Positions 29,484 through 38,430 of a stretch of DNA of 64,000 nt are shown piece after piece (position 1 is the first letter of the stretch; each line of letters starts with the position of its first letter). The position numbers and the translations under genes are program-made. The notes beneath the pieces were generated by a model. It was not told where the DNA came from. It saw nothing but the letters and a program-made list of their open reading frames with translations, and did not search any database. This DNA is from Vibrio sp. SCSIO 43137 (GTDB lineage: Bacteria > Pseudomonadota > Gammaproteobacteria > Enterobacterales > Vibrionaceae). Location of the stretch: positions 1,550,001-1,614,000 of the forward strand of contig NZ_CP116383.1 of the NCBI RefSeq assembly GCF_028201475.1. Direction: 5' to 3'.

Positions 29484-29514
29484 TGATAGTTTCTTCCGTC
29501 AATCTCAAACTACT

Positions 29515-30747
29515 TCAACCGGTACTGTCCGGTTTCGTCTTGTTATCTTCTCTGTCATCCCAGATCAATCTGGGATCGAAATTTTCTGTTGCAAGCATGG
29601 TCAGGACAACGACAACACCGAAAGCCACGGCGCCGAAACCCGGCGAGAAATTTAGTATCTGTCCGCGGTCAACCAGAGTCATCATAATGGATATTACAAA
29701 GAGATCCATTACAGACCATTTTCCTATCCACTTGACCACGAAATATATGATCATTCTCTGTTTTTTAAACCGTTTCTGTTTAAGCTGAATACTGGCTAGT
29801 ATGTAACTCATACCAACAATCTTGGCGACAGGAACGACAATACTGGCAACAAAAATAATCAGGGCTATGCCGTACATCTCTTTGTTTATCAGGCTGGCAA
29901 CGCCGGAGAAGATAGTATCTTCAATGCGTTTTCCGTTGGTAAAAAGGATTGAAATGGGAATGATGTTCGCCGGAACGATAAAAGCAGCCGCGGCGATAAG
30001 CAGTGCCCAGGTTTTCTGTATGGAGCGGGGTTTTCTGTAGTAGAGCTTACCTTTACAGCGCAGGCAGTGCGAGCCTAATGGCTGAGAAAGATAGCAGTGA
30101 CGGCACTGCTCCTGTTTTTCTGAAAACTGATAGTCGGTTTCGGCCTGCCAGGCCTCCCAGTAACGCCTGACACTTAATCTCGGTATCAACATCAGGGTAA
30201 ACAGTTGTAATAATATAATGCCCGTTAGCCCTGGCCCGACAAAGATGTCGGCGTAATCCTGTAACTTAAAACAAGAGACAGCCACACTGACCAGAAATAC
30301 GTCGAGCATCATCCATGGCTTAAGCATCTGCATTGTCAGTACGCTATAGCGAAATGAGTTAAACCAGCGCTTTTTCAGGGACAGATGACAAAGTGTGACC
30401 GCACTACAGACCAATAGAGGAGCTATGGAGCTGCAAAAAAGAATCAGCAGGCCTAGCCCGATAAAGCCTTCCTGCATCAGGGTAAAGGTTCCGGACGGGA
30501 GTGTGGCCGGAATCATCACGCCAAACAGACGAATACTGATAAAAGGAAAAAAGTGAGAAGGAATAAAAAGCAGCAGGCAGGTGACCGCGATGGCGAGATT
30601 TCCTGCTAACGGAAGGGTGCCACCTTTATAGAGTTTGGTACCGCAGCGTGGGCAATAAGCACTTTTTCCTCTCGGCAGGGTCTCAACAGAGACGGGTAGC
30701 TCACAACCTTTACATAAGCGGATAGCCGGGCTTTGTTCTACAATCAC
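29515..30747 (-). CDS. letA: LetA, PqiA-family inner membrane protein
   Basis: 410 residues with two zinc-ribbon cysteine sets (CKGC...CPRC near the start and CRHC...CLRC in the middle), each followed by four hydrophobic segments, the PqiA/LetA pattern. It starts with GTG (30747) preceded by AGGGA. LetA works with LetB in lipid transport across the envelope. Confidence 0.93.
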   Translation of the reverse strand: MIVEQSPAIRLCKGCELPVSVETLPRGKSAYCPRCGTKLYKGGTLPLAGNLAIAVTCLLLFIPSHFFPFISIRLFGVMIPATLPSGTFTLMQEGFIGLGLLILFCSSIAPLLVCSAVTLCHLSLKKRWFNSFRYSVLTMQMLKPWMMLDVFLVSVAVSCFKLQDYADIFVGPGLTGIILLQLFTLMLIPRLSVRRYWEAWQAETDYQFSEKQEQCRHCYLSQPLGSHCLRCKGKLYYRKPRSIQKTWALLIAAAAFIVPANIIPISILFTNGKRIEDTIFSGVASLINKEMYGIALIIFVASIVVPVAKIVGMSYILASIQLKQKRFKKQRMIIYFVVKWIGKWSVMDLFVISIMMTLVDRGQILNFSPGFGAVAFGVVVVLTMLATENFDPRLIWDDREDNKTKPDSTG

Positions 30748-31096
30748 TAATTGGTCCCTATATCCCTTATCCTTGATAAAACATCTAGTTAGGTATTGAA
30801 TGTTGCCGGTAAGGCGAACAGTGATAATAACAAAACCAGAGATTTTCTCTATATACGAGGCTCTAATAATAGGTCTAAATACCAGTGCCAGGCTAATATT
30901 TCCTGAGCATCAATAGATCTGCTAAATCTATCTTTAAGCAAACTGGAATAAAACCAACCGACATTTTAATAGCGGCAAGGGTAAATGTAAGGTATAAACA
31001 CTGGCTTAACAGAAAAGATGGCAAGTTCTTTATGGTTAAATAACCGGTTAGACCTTGCTGTTGACCTGAATAGTTAAACTAATAAATAGAAGAAAT
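30748..31096. other. Divergent letA / msrC intergenic region
   Basis: 349 bp, AT-rich and non-coding. It must contain the promoters for letAB and msrC. I see no RNA gene and no site that I can assign. Confidence 0.5.
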
Positions 31097-31570
31097 ATGA
31101 AAGTAAAGAAATATCAGACACTAACCAAACAAGCTGTAGCACTGATTGAATCGGAAAAAGATTTTGTTGCTAACCTTTCAAACCTGAGCGCTTTGCTCAA
31201 TATGATGCTGGAAGATATTAACTGGGTCGGTTTTTATCTCCTTAAAGAGGAAGAGTTGGTACTGGGGCCTTTTCAGGGTTTACCGGCCTGCGTACGTATT
31301 CCTGTAGGTAAAGGCGTATGCGGTACAGCAGTAGCTGAAAACAGCGTTCAGCGTGTTTATGATGTTCATCAGTTTGAAGGCCATATTGCCTGTGATGCAC
31401 AAAGTAATTCAGAGATTGTGATCCCATTTTCTATTAATGGCAAAGTGGCTGGTGTGCTGGATATTGATAGTCCTGAAATAGGCCGATTTGATGAAAACGA
31501 CGAGAGCGGACTGACATATCTGATGTCAGAAGTTGAAAAGCTGCTCAATTCGCACGCTAACGATGAATAA
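31097..31570 (+). CDS. msrC: Free methionine-(R)-sulfoxide reductase
   Basis: 157 residues, a single GAF domain with the three conserved cysteines of fRMsr at C65, C75 and C99. It reduces free methionine-R-sulfoxide in the cytoplasm. Placed between letA and proQ exactly as yebR in E. coli. Confidence 0.93.
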   Translation: MKVKKYQTLTKQAVALIESEKDFVANLSNLSALLNMMLEDINWVGFYLLKEEELVLGPFQGLPACVRIPVGKGVCGTAVAENSVQRVYDVHQFEGHIACDAQSNSEIVIPFSINGKVAGVLDIDSPEIGRFDENDESGLTYLMSEVEKLLNSHANDE

Positions 31571-31670
31571 AATCAGTAATCAGAGTGGTTTTTCATAAGC
31601 ATCTCACTATAATAGCCCAAATATTTATCAGAACGCTCTGCGGAAAAAGCCGCAAAAACCAGGAATCCAC

Positions 31671-32306
31671 ATGGAAAACACTGAAAAGTTAAAAAACAGC
31701 AAAGAAGTGATTGCATATATTGCTGAATGTTTCCCTAACTGCTTTACTCTAGAAGGTGAAGCAAAACCATTAAAGATCGGTATCTTCCAAGATTTGGCAG
31801 AACGATTGGCCGATGATGCTAAAGTGAGTAAGACTCAGCTTCGTGCAGCGTTAAGACAGTACACGTCATCATGGCGTTACCTGCATGGTGTTAAGCCGGG
31901 TGCAGTTCGTGTTGATCTTGATGGTAATGCGTGTGGTGAACTTGAAGAAGAACATGTTGAGCATGCAAAAACAGCACTAGCTGAAAGCAAAGCCCGTGTT
32001 CAGGCTCGTCGCAAAGAGCAGGCAAGTAAAGCAAGGGAAGAAGCAAAGGCAAAAGCTAAGGCAAATAAACCTCAGCAACGTCGTGCGAAAAACCCAAGTA
32101 AGCAGAACAAGCAGAATAGCAAACCCGTAGTGACTGAAACACGTGCATTAGCATCTGATGAACTAAAGACAGGTAAAGATGTCAATGTAAATATGGGTAA
32201 AGGAAACATGGCTGCGACCATTGTTGAAATTAATAAGGATGATGTGCGAGTTCGCCTAACCAACGGCCTTCAAATGGTGGTAAAAGCGGAACACTTGCGC
32301 GCATAA
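31671..32306 (+). CDS. proQ: RNA chaperone ProQ
   Basis: 211 residues: an N-terminal FinO/ProQ RNA-binding domain (about 1-125), a lysine-, alanine- and glutamine-rich linker, and a C-terminal Tudor-like domain (about 155-211). It binds structured small RNAs and mRNA 3' ends. TATAAT at 31608-31613 may be its -10 box. prc follows 18 bp later with its own AAGGAGA, so both are probably co-transcribed. Confidence 0.95.
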   Translation: MENTEKLKNSKEVIAYIAECFPNCFTLEGEAKPLKIGIFQDLAERLADDAKVSKTQLRAALRQYTSSWRYLHGVKPGAVRVDLDGNACGELEEEHVEHAKTALAESKARVQARRKEQASKAREEAKAKAKANKPQQRRAKNPSKQNKQNSKPVVTETRALASDELKTGKDVNVNMGKGNMAATIVEINKDDVRVRLTNGLQMVVKAEHLRA

Positions 32307-32323
32307 AGGAGAAATTCCTACGC

Positions 32324-34327
32324 ATGAATTGCCGTTTAAAAGTTACATTATTAGCCGCTAGCATCTGCTTAGCGGCTTCTGCTCAAGCTTTAGAAGCAAA
32401 AATTTCTAAAGATCAATTACCAACTCTTGCCCCTGAATCGCAGCATAAAACTGCCAGTCGCCGGGTAACCTCTAAGTTTACAACCACCCACTACAAACGC
32501 TTCAGTCTTAATGACGAGTTTTCTAAAGCGATTTTTAATCGTTACCTGAAAATGCTCGACTTTAACCGTAATGTTTTCACTCAATCAGATATTGATTCGT
32601 TTCAGAACTGGTCTGTTCAACTGGATGACCAGCTAAAAGCGGGTAATAACCAGATCGCATTTGATGTTTATAATCTGGCGATGAAAAGGCGCTTTGAACG
32701 TTTTGAATATGCGTTATCTCTTCTCGACCAAGAGATGAAGTTTGATACGGATGAAGAGATCGAGTTAGACCGCTCGGAAGCGCCGTGGGCCAAAGATGAA
32801 AAAGAGCTGAATGAGCTCTGGCGCAAAAGGGTTAAATATGACGCTCTGAGCCTGAAGCTGACGGACAAAGAGTGGCCGGAAATCAAAGAGATGCTTGAAA
32901 AGCGTTATAACAATGCCATCAAGCGTATCACTCAGTCACATAGCGAAGATGCATTTCAGACCTATATGAATGCCTTTGCCCGTGAAGTTGATCCGCACAC
33001 AAGCTATTTGTCACCGCGTAACGCCGAGCAGTTCCAGTCAGAGATGAATTTGTCTCTGGAAGGGATTGGTGCTGTGTTGCAGATGACTGACGATTACACG
33101 GTAATTCGTTCATTAGTGGCTGGTGGCCCTGCATCTAAAAGCAAGGAGTTATCTGAAGGCGACAGAATCATTGGTGTTGCTCAGGAAGACTCTGAAATGG
33201 TGGATGTTATCGGCTGGCGACTTGATGATGTTGTTCAACTGATCAAAGGCCCGAAAGGGACTAAGGTGATTTTACAGGTTCTGCCGGAAGGTAAGAATGC
33301 AAAAAGTCACAATGTCACTATTGTCCGCGATAAAATTCGTCTGGAAGACAGAGCAGTTAAGTCAGAAGTCATTGAAAAAGATGGCAAAAAAATTGGTGTA
33401 CTAGAAGTGCCTAGCTTCTATGTCGGTCTCTCGAAAGATACTGATAAGCTGATTCAGGAACTTAAAGCTCAGTCTGTAGACGGTATTATTGTCGATCTGC
33501 GTAATAATGGCGGTGGTGCACTCACAGAAGCAACGGCACTTTCAGGATTGTTTATCTCTAAAGGACCGGTTGTTCAGGTCCGTGACAGTTACGGACGGGT
33601 AACCGTTAACCGGGATACAGATGGCGTTGTTAGCTATCAGGGACCACTAACCGTTTTGGTCAACCGATATAGCGCATCAGCTTCAGAAATCTTTGCTGCA
33701 GCCATGCAGGATTATGGCAGGGCAATTATTTTAGGTGAGCAATCCTTCGGTAAAGGTACCGTTCAGCAGCATAAAACACTAAGTGAAATCTACGATATGT
33801 TCGATAAAGATCCGGGCTATATCCAGTTCACTATTCAGAAGTTCTATCGTATTGACGGCGGTAGTACTCAGAACAAGGGTGTTGTTCCGGATATCCTTTA
33901 TCCTACTGCTATTGATCCAAGCGAAACCGGTGAAAGTGTCGAAGACAACGCATTGCCGTGGGACAGCATAGATCGGGCAAGTTATAAAAAGCTGGCGAGT
34001 AGGGATGCCGAAATTGCTCAACTGAAAAAAGCGCATCACGCCCGTACTGCAAAGGATCTTGAGTTTAGCTTTATCGAATCGGATATTGCCCGTTATAAAG
34101 CTGAGAAAGATGACAATATGCTTTCTCTGAATGAGAAAGTGAGACGTAATAAAAGTGATGAGCGTGACGAACGTCGTTTAGCGCGAATCAATGAGCGTCA
34201 GTCTGCTGCGAATGAAGAGACATATAAATCTCTTGAAGATGTGCCAAAAGACTATGAAGCACCAGACGCCTACCTGAATGAAACAGTTGCCATTATGGTG
34301 GACATGATAAACGAAGAAAGTAAATAG
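32324..34327 (+). CDS. prc: Tail-specific periplasmic protease Prc/Tsp
   Basis: 667 residues with a signal peptide (about 1-22). It has an N-terminal helical domain, a PDZ domain (about 240-330) and the C-terminal processing peptidase core with Ser452 (SASASEIF) and Lys477 (FGKGTVQQ), the same numbers as in E. coli Prc. It degrades misfolded or tagged periplasmic proteins and trims FtsI and peptidoglycan hydrolases. Confidence 0.95.
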   Translation: MNCRLKVTLLAASICLAASAQALEAKISKDQLPTLAPESQHKTASRRVTSKFTTTHYKRFSLNDEFSKAIFNRYLKMLDFNRNVFTQSDIDSFQNWSVQLDDQLKAGNNQIAFDVYNLAMKRRFERFEYALSLLDQEMKFDTDEEIELDRSEAPWAKDEKELNELWRKRVKYDALSLKLTDKEWPEIKEMLEKRYNNAIKRITQSHSEDAFQTYMNAFAREVDPHTSYLSPRNAEQFQSEMNLSLEGIGAVLQMTDDYTVIRSLVAGGPASKSKELSEGDRIIGVAQEDSEMVDVIGWRLDDVVQLIKGPKGTKVILQVLPEGKNAKSHNVTIVRDKIRLEDRAVKSEVIEKDGKKIGVLEVPSFYVGLSKDTDKLIQELKAQSVDGIIVDLRNNGGGALTEATALSGLFISKGPVVQVRDSYGRVTVNRDTDGVVSYQGPLTVLVNRYSASASEIFAAAMQDYGRAIILGEQSFGKGTVQQHKTLSEIYDMFDKDPGYIQFTIQKFYRIDGGSTQNKGVVPDILYPTAIDPSETGESVEDNALPWDSIDRASYKKLASRDAEIAQLKKAHHARTAKDLEFSFIESDIARYKAEKDDNMLSLNEKVRRNKSDERDERRLARINERQSAANEETYKSLEDVPKDYEAPDAYLNETVAIMVDMINEESK

Positions 34328-34351
34328 TCGTTTATTGTGTAAACTGTCAAA

Positions 34352-34372
34352 AAGCGAGTGAATAACTCGCTT
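34352..34372 (+). terminator. Terminator of proQ-prc
   Basis: An 8-bp stem (AAGCGAGT / ACTCGCTT) running into T6, 25 bp after the prc stop. Confidence 0.9.
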
Positions 34373-34466
34373 TTTTCATTTCTGCTAATTAGTGTGATTT
34401 GGGTCTAAAATTTCGCTTTATTTGATAACTAACTCTACGCTTAAAGAAAAGTGAGGAGAATTAGTT

Positions 34467-35132
34467 ATGAGATGGATCATAGTAATTCTTGCCTGCATCT
34501 CTTTTACAGTTGCAAGCTACGAGATAGATAATGATAGATCTGACATTACCCAGTTCGACCATCCTTTTCTTTTAGGTGACTGGTATCTGGTTAATCATTA
34601 TCCTGATGAATCAGAACAGGATTTTGTTGTTATCCGGCTACATATCACATCAGATTACACATTCGGTATCGAAATCCAGAAAATAGATAACACTTATGAG
34701 TACTGGGGTGGTGAATACAGTGCTAACAGTGACACCATAGTGCTGGGCATGGACAGTGAAAATCCGCAGCTTTATAGCTATATGGTTAATCACAACCAAC
34801 TTATTCTAAACGGCATCTATTTTTCTAAAGGATACCATTCGGAGTTAGTCGGAAGCTGGACAAGTGAAGATTTGAAAGGCGAAGAGATACGTGCAAGTAA
34901 AGTGAGCAAAGTGAATTTGGTTCTGCAGCCTGACTTTATGTTCATGTTTAAGGCTGAATCTACTGATGGTAATCTCGCTGCTTATCAGGGAATATACTAT
35001 TTCGAAGGGGACAACCTGGTGCTTATGTATGAAAAAGGCGAACAGGCTTCTAAATACAGTATCAATGAAGGTAAACTCACCCTTGAGAGCGGTAACTTCG
35101 ATATGCTCGCTGTGCTTAATCGTATTGAATGA
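34467..35132 (+). CDS. Secreted lipocalin-like protein of unknown function
   Basis: 221 residues with a signal peptide of about 17 residues (MRWIIVILACISFTVAS). The mature part seems to consist of two related halves, each opening with a GxW motif (LLGDWYLVN near residue 36 and LVGSWTSED near 128) and alternating beta-strands that end in aromatic residues. This resembles lipocalin-like or META-like beta-barrels. I do not recognise the family. GAGGAG precedes the ATG. Monocistronic, between prc and pepN. Confidence 0.65.
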   Translation: MRWIIVILACISFTVASYEIDNDRSDITQFDHPFLLGDWYLVNHYPDESEQDFVVIRLHITSDYTFGIEIQKIDNTYEYWGGEYSANSDTIVLGMDSENPQLYSYMVNHNQLILNGIYFSKGYHSELVGSWTSEDLKGEEIRASKVSKVNLVLQPDFMFMFKAESTDGNLAAYQGIYYFEGDNLVLMYEKGEQASKYSINEGKLTLESGNFDMLAVLNRIE

Positions 35133-35321
35133 ATAATCTAATGTTTCTCAATTATATAGTTATATGTATGGCATAGTTCTTACTAAGCCATACTCATTTC
35201 TGATATATGTCTATTTTTCGAAATTAATAATTGTTATCACTTGCTTTTTACCGTTGCAGTCCATAAATATAGAACTAGGATAGATCTAGCTATCTGAAAA
35301 GAATTCGAAAAGGATATTACA

Positions 35322-37943
35322 ATGTCTCAACCTTCACAGAGCCAGTCGCCAAAAGCGAAATACCGCAAAGACTACCAGTCTCCGGACCATACTATCTCCC
35401 ATATAGATTTAACTTTTGATCTGCACGACACAAAGACAACTGTTACCGCTGTATCAAAAGTCACTCAGCTTAAAGAGAGTAATACTTTAACTCTTAGCGG
35501 AGAGCAATTGACTTTGCGCTCAGTAAAAGTAAATGGTGAAGAGTGGAGCCAGTTTAAGGAGAGTGAAGGTTTGCTGGAAATATCCCAGTTACCGTCAGAG
35601 TTTGAACTGCAGATTGAGACAGAAATTAACCCGGAAGCAAACAGTGCACTGGAAGGATTGTATAAATCCGATGGTGCGTTTTGTACCCAGTGTGAGGCAG
35701 AAGGTTTTCGCCGTATCACTTACTACCTGGATCGCCCTGATGTTCTGGCAACATTCACCACTACCGTTATCGCCGATAAACAAGCGTATCCGTTCCTGCT
35801 TAGCAACGGTAACAAGGTTTCTCAGGGAGAGGCAGGTGAAGGAAGACACTGGGTTAAATGGCAGGATCCACATCCGAAGCCAGCCTACCTGTTTGCCTTA
35901 GTTGCCGGTGATTTTGATGTTCTGACCGACAGCTATACCACTATATCAGGCCGCGAAGTAGCGCTGGAGATCTTTGTTGATAAAGGTAACCTTGACCGGG
36001 CAAATCACGCCATGGTTTCGCTGATTAACTCGATGAAGTGGGACGAAGAACGCTTTGGTCTTGAGTATGATCTGGATATCTACATGATTGTTGCCGTTGA
36101 CTTCTTCAATATGGGAGCAATGGAAAACAAAGGTCTGAACGTATTTAACTCCAAGTTTGTTCTTGCCAATGAGAAGACTGCGACGGATACCGATTACCTT
36201 GGTATTGAAGCGGTTATCGGCCATGAGTACTTCCACAACTGGACAGGTAACCGCGTTACCTGCCGCGACTGGTTCCAGCTTAGCCTGAAAGAGGGCCTGA
36301 CGGTTTTCCGTGATCAGGAGTTTTCTTCAGATTTGGGTTCCCGCGCGGTAAACAGAATTAATAATGTAAGAATTATTCGCGGACCACAGTTCGCAGAAGA
36401 TGCAAGCCCTATGTCTCATCCTATCCGTCCGGACAAAGTGATTGAGATGAATAACTTCTATACCCTGACGGTTTACGAAAAGGGAAGCGAAGTTATCCGT
36501 ATGATGCATACTCTGCTGGGCGAACAGAACTTCCAGAAAGGGATGAAACTCTACTTTGAACGCCATGACGGTACAGCGGCAACTTGCGATGATTTTGTTG
36601 CAGCTATGCAGGATGCTTCTGGTGTTGACCTTTGCCAGTTTAAACTTTGGTATAGCCAGTCGGGTACGCCTTCGGTAACGGCGAAGACTGACTATGATGA
36701 GCAAAACAAAACTTTCTCAGTAACACTGAGCCAGTTTACTCCGCCGACTCAAGAGCAGAGTGATAAGAGTGCTCTGCATATTCCATTTGATATTGAGCTG
36801 TATTCAAAAGATGGCAGCGTTATTCCATTACACTGTAACGGAAACAGCGTTTCAAACGTGCTTAACTTTACTGAACAAGAGCAGACTTTTGTGTTTGAAC
36901 AGGTAAGTGAAAAGCCAATAATTTCAATGTTGCGAGAGTTCTCAGCACCAGTGAAACTTAACTATCAATACAGTGATGATGAGCTCATCTTCCTGATGGT
37001 ACATGCGCGTAATGATTTTGCCCGTTGGGATGCAGGTCAGATGCTGTTGGCAAAATATATTCGTAGCAACCTAGAAAATCATTCAGCCGGTAAAGAGCTA
37101 CAACTGCCGTCAGAAGTCGTAGACGCATTCCGTGGTGTATTGTTAAATCGGGATCTTGAGCCGGCCTTTATTGCTGAAATGATGGCATTGCCAAATCAGA
37201 ATGAAGTGGCAGGCTGGAGTAAGCCGGTAGATGTTGATGGAATTGCTGCGGTTCTTAAGTTCTTTAAAGTGACAATAGCGACTGAACTGCAAGATGAACT
37301 TTCTGCGGTTTATCACTCACTGGCACAAGAAAGCTACAATATTGAGCACGCCTCAATAGGTAAACGCGCACTGAGAAACAGTTGTCTCAGTTATCTTGCT
37401 CACCTTAATGGTGGCGAAGATCTTGTTAAGGCGCAATACCAGTCAGCCGATAATATGACCGACAAAATGGCGGCACTTTCCAATGCCAATATGGCTCAGT
37501 TGTCTTGTCGTAGTGCTTTAATGGATGACTTTAGTGAGCAGTGGAGTCACGATGGTCTGGTGATGGATAAATGGTTTAGCCTTCAGGGAACAACGCCGGC
37601 AGACAATGCCCTTGAGGTGGTGAAACAGACCATGAACCATACTGCATTCAGTCTTAAAAACCCGAACCGGATCAGAAGTTTGATTGGGTCTTTCCTTACT
37701 GCAAACCCAACTAACTTCCATGCTATTGATGGTTCCGGTTATGTTTTTGCCGGTGAGATTCTGACTGAACTTAACAGCAGCAACCCACAAGTGGCTTCCC
37801 GTCTGATTGATCCTCTGCTGAAGTACCGCAACTATGACGAAAAGAGACAGGGGTTAATGCGTGAACAGCTTGAAAAACTTTCCAGACTGGATAATCTAGC
37901 CAAAGACCTGTATGAGAAAGTGACCAAAGCACTTGAATCATAA
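35322..37943 (+). CDS. pepN: Aminopeptidase N
   Basis: 873 residues. The M1 metallopeptidase exopeptidase motif GAMEN is at 265-269 and the zinc site HEYFH at 301-305, with the second glutamate ligand downstream. C-terminal helical domain present. A major cytoplasmic aminopeptidase that removes N-terminal residues from peptides. AAAGGA precedes the ATG. Confidence 0.96.
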   Translation: MSQPSQSQSPKAKYRKDYQSPDHTISHIDLTFDLHDTKTTVTAVSKVTQLKESNTLTLSGEQLTLRSVKVNGEEWSQFKESEGLLEISQLPSEFELQIETEINPEANSALEGLYKSDGAFCTQCEAEGFRRITYYLDRPDVLATFTTTVIADKQAYPFLLSNGNKVSQGEAGEGRHWVKWQDPHPKPAYLFALVAGDFDVLTDSYTTISGREVALEIFVDKGNLDRANHAMVSLINSMKWDEERFGLEYDLDIYMIVAVDFFNMGAMENKGLNVFNSKFVLANEKTATDTDYLGIEAVIGHEYFHNWTGNRVTCRDWFQLSLKEGLTVFRDQEFSSDLGSRAVNRINNVRIIRGPQFAEDASPMSHPIRPDKVIEMNNFYTLTVYEKGSEVIRMMHTLLGEQNFQKGMKLYFERHDGTAATCDDFVAAMQDASGVDLCQFKLWYSQSGTPSVTAKTDYDEQNKTFSVTLSQFTPPTQEQSDKSALHIPFDIELYSKDGSVIPLHCNGNSVSNVLNFTEQEQTFVFEQVSEKPIISMLREFSAPVKLNYQYSDDELIFLMVHARNDFARWDAGQMLLAKYIRSNLENHSAGKELQLPSEVVDAFRGVLLNRDLEPAFIAEMMALPNQNEVAGWSKPVDVDGIAAVLKFFKVTIATELQDELSAVYHSLAQESYNIEHASIGKRALRNSCLSYLAHLNGGEDLVKAQYQSADNMTDKMAALSNANMAQLSCRSALMDDFSEQWSHDGLVMDKWFSLQGTTPADNALEVVKQTMNHTAFSLKNPNRIRSLIGSFLTANPTNFHAIDGSGYVFAGEILTELNSSNPQVASRLIDPLLKYRNYDEKRQGLMREQLEKLSRLDNLAKDLYEKVTKALES

Positions 37944-37953
37944 TTACTATTTA

Positions 37954-37972
37954 AGGGTGACGTTGTCACCCT
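37954..37972. terminator. pepN terminator whose stem is a matS sequence
   Basis: The hairpin AAGGGTGAC / GTCACCCTT with a 3-nt GTT loop ends in T-rich sequence 10 bp after pepN. Its centre (37957-37969) also matches the matS consensus, see the separate entry. Confidence 0.8.
37957..37969. promoter_or_regulatory. matS site (MatP-binding), full consensus
   Basis: GTGACGTTGTCAC fits GTGAC-R-N-Y-GTCAC at all 13 positions. MatP, encoded at 54.7 kb, binds this palindrome and organises the Ter macrodomain. A chance full match in 64 kb is unlikely. Confidence 0.75.
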
Positions 37973-37990
37973 TTTCTTTGAGCCAGAGAG

Positions 37991-38209
37991 ATGAGACAGT
38001 ACACTTTTCGTTTATCCATTCCTTATCAAACCTTTCTACAGCACTACAGTGGTGCCGCAAGTAATGTAATTGTTTATACCGAACAGGGTTTAAAATTACA
38101 GGTGCCAGCTTCGCGGCTACGACCTTTTGTTAGTCAAATCGGGCTAAAAGGGCGTTTCAGGCTGACAACTGACCAGAACAATCGCTTTGTAAAGTTAGAA
38201 GTTCTATAG
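37991..38209 (+). CDS. DUF2835 small protein
   Basis: 72 residues, start MRQYTFRLSIPYQTFLQHYSG, matching the DUF2835 family that I know next to pepN in vibrios and relatives. Probably a small SH3-like beta-barrel; it contains the LKLQVPASRLRPFV core. Function unknown. GAGAG is just upstream of the ATG. Confidence 0.8.
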   Translation: MRQYTFRLSIPYQTFLQHYSGAASNVIVYTEQGLKLQVPASRLRPFVSQIGLKGRFRLTTDQNNRFVKLEVL

Positions 38210-38430
38210 TTCTCTTTTTTATCAGTGATTTAAATCGATATACTTATCACAATTTCAAACATTTCATGGCAAATCCCTCCGATACTGTTAACTAAAAAAC
38301 AATATTGCTTTTACAATATAGATACACATTTTCGGCTGTTGTTCGTTACCGCATAGGTAAAACTAACAGTCGCTAAAGATAGACAGTGTCTATAGTTTCC
38401 CCCAGTGAATGCAAAGAATGGAGCGATATT

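Noticed and set aside
33306..33318. matS-like sequence in prc; similar ones at 46692-46704 and 21450-21462
   Set aside because: Each has one mismatch and lies within coding sequence; such matches can arise by chance in 64 kb.
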